Shown in pieces: positions 4,985-7,277 of a DNA stretch of 7,277 nucleotides. Source of the stretch: Clostridiaceae bacterium (GTDB lineage: Bacteria; Bacillota; Clostridia; Oscillospirales; Acutalibacteraceae); the NCBI GenBank assembly GCA_904501675.1, contig CAJGCL010000097.1, positions 1-7,277 on the forward strand, given 5' to 3'. The position numbers and the translations under genes are program-made. How positions within the stretch are numbered: the stretch's first letter is position 1; the number at the start of each line of letters is the position of its first letter. The notes beneath the pieces were generated by a model that did no database searches, was not told where the DNA came from, and saw only the letters and a list, made by a program, of their open reading frames with translations.

Positions 4985-5890
4985 ATGTCTTTTTCCGCAG
5001 AAGTAAAAAAAGAACTTACACAAAACATTTCCTCCGCCTGTTGCTACAAGGCGGAGGCTTTCGGTATGCTTTTATATGGTCGCGCTTTCAGTTTAACTGA
5101 AATTTCTCTTATGACAGAATTCAGAGATGTTGCTGACCGCTACTATTCTTGTATAAGAGATTTAACAGGTATTACACCTACAGTTGAGGAAACAAAAGCA
5201 GGCAACAAAAAAATCAGCATACCAAATAAAGCAGACAGAATTAAAATTTTAGAATATTTCGGTTACACAGGAAAAGAGCTTTCCCTCAGAGTTAACCTTT
5301 CAAACCTTGAACAAACAAACGACGACTGTTGTTCAAGAGCATTTTTAAGAGGTGCTTTCTTAGTTTGCGGAAGCGTTACAGACCCTGAAAAAGATTACCA
5401 CATTGAATTCAATGTTACAAAAGCAAAGCTTTGCGACGATTTAATGCAGATAATTGGCGATATGGGACTTAAAGCCAAAAAGATAATCCGAAACAACAAC
5501 TACGTTATCTATAGCAAGGATGCCGAATCAATAGAAGATTTCATCGGTAATATGGGCGCAAACAATGCATTTATGCATATTATGCAGACCAGAGCTATGA
5601 AGGATATTAAAAACCAGATTAACCGCCGTTCAAATTTTGAATCTGCAAATATGAGCCGTTCTATTGAGGCGAGTCTCAAGCAGGTTGCGATAATTGAAGA
5701 GGTTTTAGAGAAAATATCACTTAACGATATGACAAAAGATCTTTCAGAGCTTTGTAGCCTTCGCCTTGAAAATCCGGATATTTCATTAGACGAAATCGGC
5801 AAGCTTATGAATCCACCCCTTTCACGCTCTGCAGTAAGCAGACGCTTCAAGAAGCTTGAAAAAATCGCAGGAGAGCTTAAAAGCAAATGA
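4985..5890 (+). CDS. whiA: DNA-binding protein WhiA
   Basis: WhiA is a nucleoid-associated DNA-binding protein. In Streptomyces it activates sporulation-septation genes; in Bacillus it influences cell division and chromosome segregation. The 301-residue product starts MSFSAEVKKEL, typical of the family. It has an N-terminal region (1-90), a degenerate LAGLIDADG-type domain (about 115-200, with CCSRAFLRGAFLVCGSVTDP at 115-134), and a C-terminal helix-turn-helix (about 250-297) with NPDISLDEIGKLM and LSRSAVSRRFKKLEKIA. The recognition segment differs from the usual SKSGVNHRLRK pattern (SRSAVSRRFKK). The start is 3 nt after the murB stop; GAGGT at 4975-4979, inside the end of murB, is its ribosome binding site. 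In many Clostridia rapZ and yvcK lie between murB and whiA; here they are absent. Confidence 0.96.
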   Translation: MSFSAEVKKELTQNISSACCYKAEAFGMLLYGRAFSLTEISLMTEFRDVADRYYSCIRDLTGITPTVEETKAGNKKISIPNKADRIKILEYFGYTGKELSLRVNLSNLEQTNDDCCSRAFLRGAFLVCGSVTDPEKDYHIEFNVTKAKLCDDLMQIIGDMGLKAKKIIRNNNYVIYSKDAESIEDFIGNMGANNAFMHIMQTRAMKDIKNQINRRSNFESANMSRSIEASLKQVAIIEEVLEKISLNDMTKDLSELCSLRLENPDISLDEIGKLMNPPLSRSAVSRRFKKLEKIAGELKSK

Positions 5891-6852
5891 GAGAATTTTA
5901 TATAAACAAAAATGATGCGGGACAACGACTTGATAAATATATTACAAAGTCTTTCCCTCTGCTTCCGCAGTCTTTAATGTATAAATACATACGCAGCAAG
6001 CGTATTAAGGTTAACAACAAGCGCTCCGAAATATCGTACAGATTAAAGGAAAACGACCTTGTTTCCCTCTACATTAACGATGAATTCTTCGAAGCAGCAA
6101 AACCTAAATATGATTTTCTTAATGCAGGTAAGAATATCAAAATAGTATACGAGGATGAAAATATTATTTTAATTGACAAGCCTGCAGGAATTCTTTCCCA
6201 CCCTGATGAAGATAATTATACAGATACTGCTATCACGAGAGTTAAGCGATACCTGTATGAAAAGGGTGAATATGAGCCTGATAATGAAATGAGCTTTGCT
6301 CCTGCTCTCGTTAACCGCATAGACAGAAACACCTGCGGTATAATTATTGCCGCAAAAAATGCGGAAGCCTTAAGAATACTTAACGAGAAGCTAAAAAACA
6401 GAGAGCTTCACAAGCTTTATCTGTGTGTGGTTATAGGCAAGCTGAAAAACACAAGCGGTCTTATAGAGGGCTACCTTGAAAAGAATGAAAAGCAGAATAA
6501 AGTTTACATAAGCGAAAGATCAACAGATAAATCAAAAGCAATAGCAACTAAGTATAATGTTTTAGGATATAAAAACGGACTTTCACTTGTAGAGGTTGAA
6601 TTGCTTACAGGCAGAACTCATCAGATAAGAGCTTCCTTTTCGCATTTAGGACACGCTCTTTTGGGCGATGGCAAGTACGGCACTAACGCCCAGAACAAGC
6701 AGTTCGGTGGCTACAAAAAGCAGTTCCTTTACTCATATAAATTAGCCTTTGATTTTGAAAGCGATGCAGGCATACTCAATTACCTTAACTCAAAGAGTTT
6801 TGAGGTAGAAGATGTTTGGTTTAAGGAAGCGTTTTATAACGGAGAAATATAA
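5887..6852 (+). CDS. RluA-family RNA pseudouridine synthase with S4 domain
   Basis: Members of this family convert specific uridines in rRNA (or tRNA) to pseudouridine. The 321-residue product has an N-terminal S4 RNA-binding domain (about 12-62, AGQRLDKYI then RIKVNNKRS), DKPAGILSHP (97-106), and the catalytic motif NRIDRNTCG (143-151, with D146 the nucleophile). Further on are KLYLCVV (176-182, with the conserved tyrosine), TGRTHQIR (241-248) and HALLGDGKYG (256-265). The catalytic motif reads NRIDRNT and not the textbook HRLDxxTSG; the essential Asp and the preceding Arg are kept. The ATG overlaps the whiA stop by 4 nt (ATGA), so translation is probably coupled. Resemblance is to the RluC/RluD branch, but the target uridine cannot be read from sequence, so no symbol is given. 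It is the last gene of the operon. Confidence 0.94.
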   Translation: MREFYINKNDAGQRLDKYITKSFPLLPQSLMYKYIRSKRIKVNNKRSEISYRLKENDLVSLYINDEFFEAAKPKYDFLNAGKNIKIVYEDENIILIDKPAGILSHPDEDNYTDTAITRVKRYLYEKGEYEPDNEMSFAPALVNRIDRNTCGIIIAAKNAEALRILNEKLKNRELHKLYLCVVIGKLKNTSGLIEGYLEKNEKQNKVYISERSTDKSKAIATKYNVLGYKNGLSLVEVELLTGRTHQIRASFSHLGHALLGDGKYGTNAQNKQFGGYKKQFLYSYKLAFDFESDAGILNYLNSKSFEVEDVWFKEAFYNGEI

Positions 6853-6864
6853 AAACTCTAACAA

Positions 6865-6898
6865 AAAGGTGTTTGAATCTGAGGATTCAAACACCTTT
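6865..6898 (+). terminator. Intrinsic terminator of the hprK operon, probably bidirectional
   Basis: A perfect 15-bp inverted repeat (6865-6879 with 6884-6898) closes a TGAG tetraloop, 12 nt past the last stop codon. On the plus strand it is followed by TTTCATCTTT, an interrupted T-run. On the minus strand it is followed by TTTTTGTT, so it can also stop transcription arriving from rpsR. Confidence 0.9.
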
Positions 6899-6917
6899 CA
6901 TCTTTAGTAAAATCAGT

Positions 6918-6951
6918 AAAAACAAAAAGAGTGCCGACAAATCGACACTCT
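6918..6951 (-). terminator. Intrinsic terminator of the rpsR transcript
   Basis: On the minus strand AGAGTG/CACTCT and an inner TCG/CGA helix (one mismatch between them) close a 4-nt loop at 6951-6928. TTTTTGTTTTT follows, a classic intrinsic terminator facing the rpsR gene about 120 nt upstream. Confidence 0.88.
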
Positions 6952-6980
6952 GAATAGCAAAGTTAGATTTTTGTGTAGTG

Positions 6981-7066
6981 TGCGTTAGATTTGTGATTTT
7001 GTGAGCCCGTAGCGTATGTAGATACGTAAGGGCGATGCAAAACACAAAGATAATGTGCAATACGCA
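6981..7066. repeat. Imperfect palindromic element between rpsR and its terminator
   Basis: A nested set of inverted repeats: TGCGT (6981-6985) with ACGCA (7062-7066); TTTGTG (6998-7003) with CACAAA (7043-7048); and a core hairpin GCCC-G-TA-G-CGTAT / ATACG-TA-A-GGGC (7005-7017 with 7022-7033) with a GTAG loop. No coding potential was seen. It resembles the small palindromic intergenic repeats common in Clostridia, but dispersal in the genome cannot be tested from one copy. Confidence 0.45.
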
Positions 7067-7070
7067 AAAA

Positions 7071-7277
7071 TTAGTCAGCTGTGTATGGAAGGAGGGCAAT
7101 CATTCTTGCTCTCTTAATAGCTGTTGTGAGCTCTCTCTGGTGGTAAGCACATGTGCCTGTTACACGGCGAGGGAGAATCTTTGCTCTGTCGGATGTGTAG
7201 CGACGAAGCTTTGCAGCATCCTTATAATCAATTTTTTCAACCTTCTCAACACAGAAAGCGCAAACTTTTTTGCGGCC
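7071..7277 (-). CDS. rpsR: 30S ribosomal protein S18, C-terminal part (partial)
   Basis: S18 binds S6 on the platform of the small subunit. The last 68 residues are visible, beginning GRKKVCAFCVEKVEKIDYKD at the right edge and ending ARMIALLPYTAD before TAA at 7073-7071. Family hallmarks are the CxxC pair (CAFC), DYKDAAKLRRY, the ILPRRVTGTCAYHQR segment and the basic helix with KRARMIALLPY. CAFC, with the cysteine and histidine of GTCAYHQ, suggests the zinc-binding C+ form. Only a short N-terminal piece is missing. In most bacteria rpsR follows rpsF and ssb, so those genes are expected just outside the window. Its transcript should end at the hairpin at 6951-6918. Confidence 0.98.
   Translation of the reverse strand, partial: GRKKVCAFCVEKVEKIDYKDAAKLRRYTSDRAKILPRRVTGTCAYHQRELTTAIKRARMIALLPYTAD

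Noticed and set aside
5509..5925. 138-residue minus-strand open frame over the whiA 3' end
   Set aside because: Antisense to conserved WhiA helix-turn-helix codons, with no start signal or recognisable protein.
6887..7099. 70-residue minus-strand open frame between the terminators and rpsR
   Set aside because: It runs through a terminator hairpin and overlaps the end of rpsR in another frame. Its low-complexity phenylalanine/leucine-rich product looks like translated AT-rich spacer.

Overview
The window is a piece of a low-to-moderate G+C Firmicutes chromosome, most likely a gut-type Clostridia (Oscillospiraceae/Ruminococcaceae-like). Four things point there: strong GGAGG ribosome binding sites throughout; the zinc-binding (C+) forms of L33 and S18; a single-span SecE; and the HPr kinase - MurB - WhiA neighbourhood. 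All genes found are recognisable housekeeping genes. No mobile element, CRISPR array, tRNA or rRNA was found.

Layout. (1) Positions 1-1964, minus strand: the rpmG - secE - nusG - rplK - rplA ribosomal/transcription/secretion operon, read right to left, with only the first three codons of rplA at the left edge. It starts from a perfect-consensus sigma-A-type promoter at 1936-1964, followed by a leader of about 140 nt. Upstream of both rplK and rplA the mRNA can fold into a copy of the 23S rRNA L1-stalk motif, so L1 probably controls its own operon at two places. (2) Positions 1791-2130: a divergent intergenic region holding the two promoters. The plus-strand promoter contains a perfect 8-bp inverted repeat. 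(3) Positions 2131-6852, plus strand: a tightly packed five-gene operon, hprK - ROK sugar kinase (glucokinase-like) - murB - whiA - RluA-family pseudouridine synthase. Gaps are 24, 1 and 3 nt and then a 4-nt overlap. (4) Positions 6853-7070: a convergent intergenic region with two terminator hairpins and an imperfect palindromic element. (5) Positions 7071-7277, minus strand: the C-terminal 68 residues of ribosomal protein S18 (rpsR).

How the genes relate. The left operon makes ribosome parts, the NusG elongation factor and the SecE translocon subunit. The right operon joins carbon-status sensing (HPr kinase/phosphorylase), sugar phosphorylation (ROK kinase), the committed step of cell-wall precursor synthesis (MurB), a cell-division/chromosome-segregation DNA-binding protein (WhiA) and an RNA-modifying enzyme.

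The points most worth a second look are the paired L1-stalk mimics, a long acidic histidine-containing tail on SecE, the palindrome over the hprK promoter, the direct murB-whiA junction without rapZ/yvcK, and the palindromic element at 6981-7066. I saw no clearly new multi-gene system.
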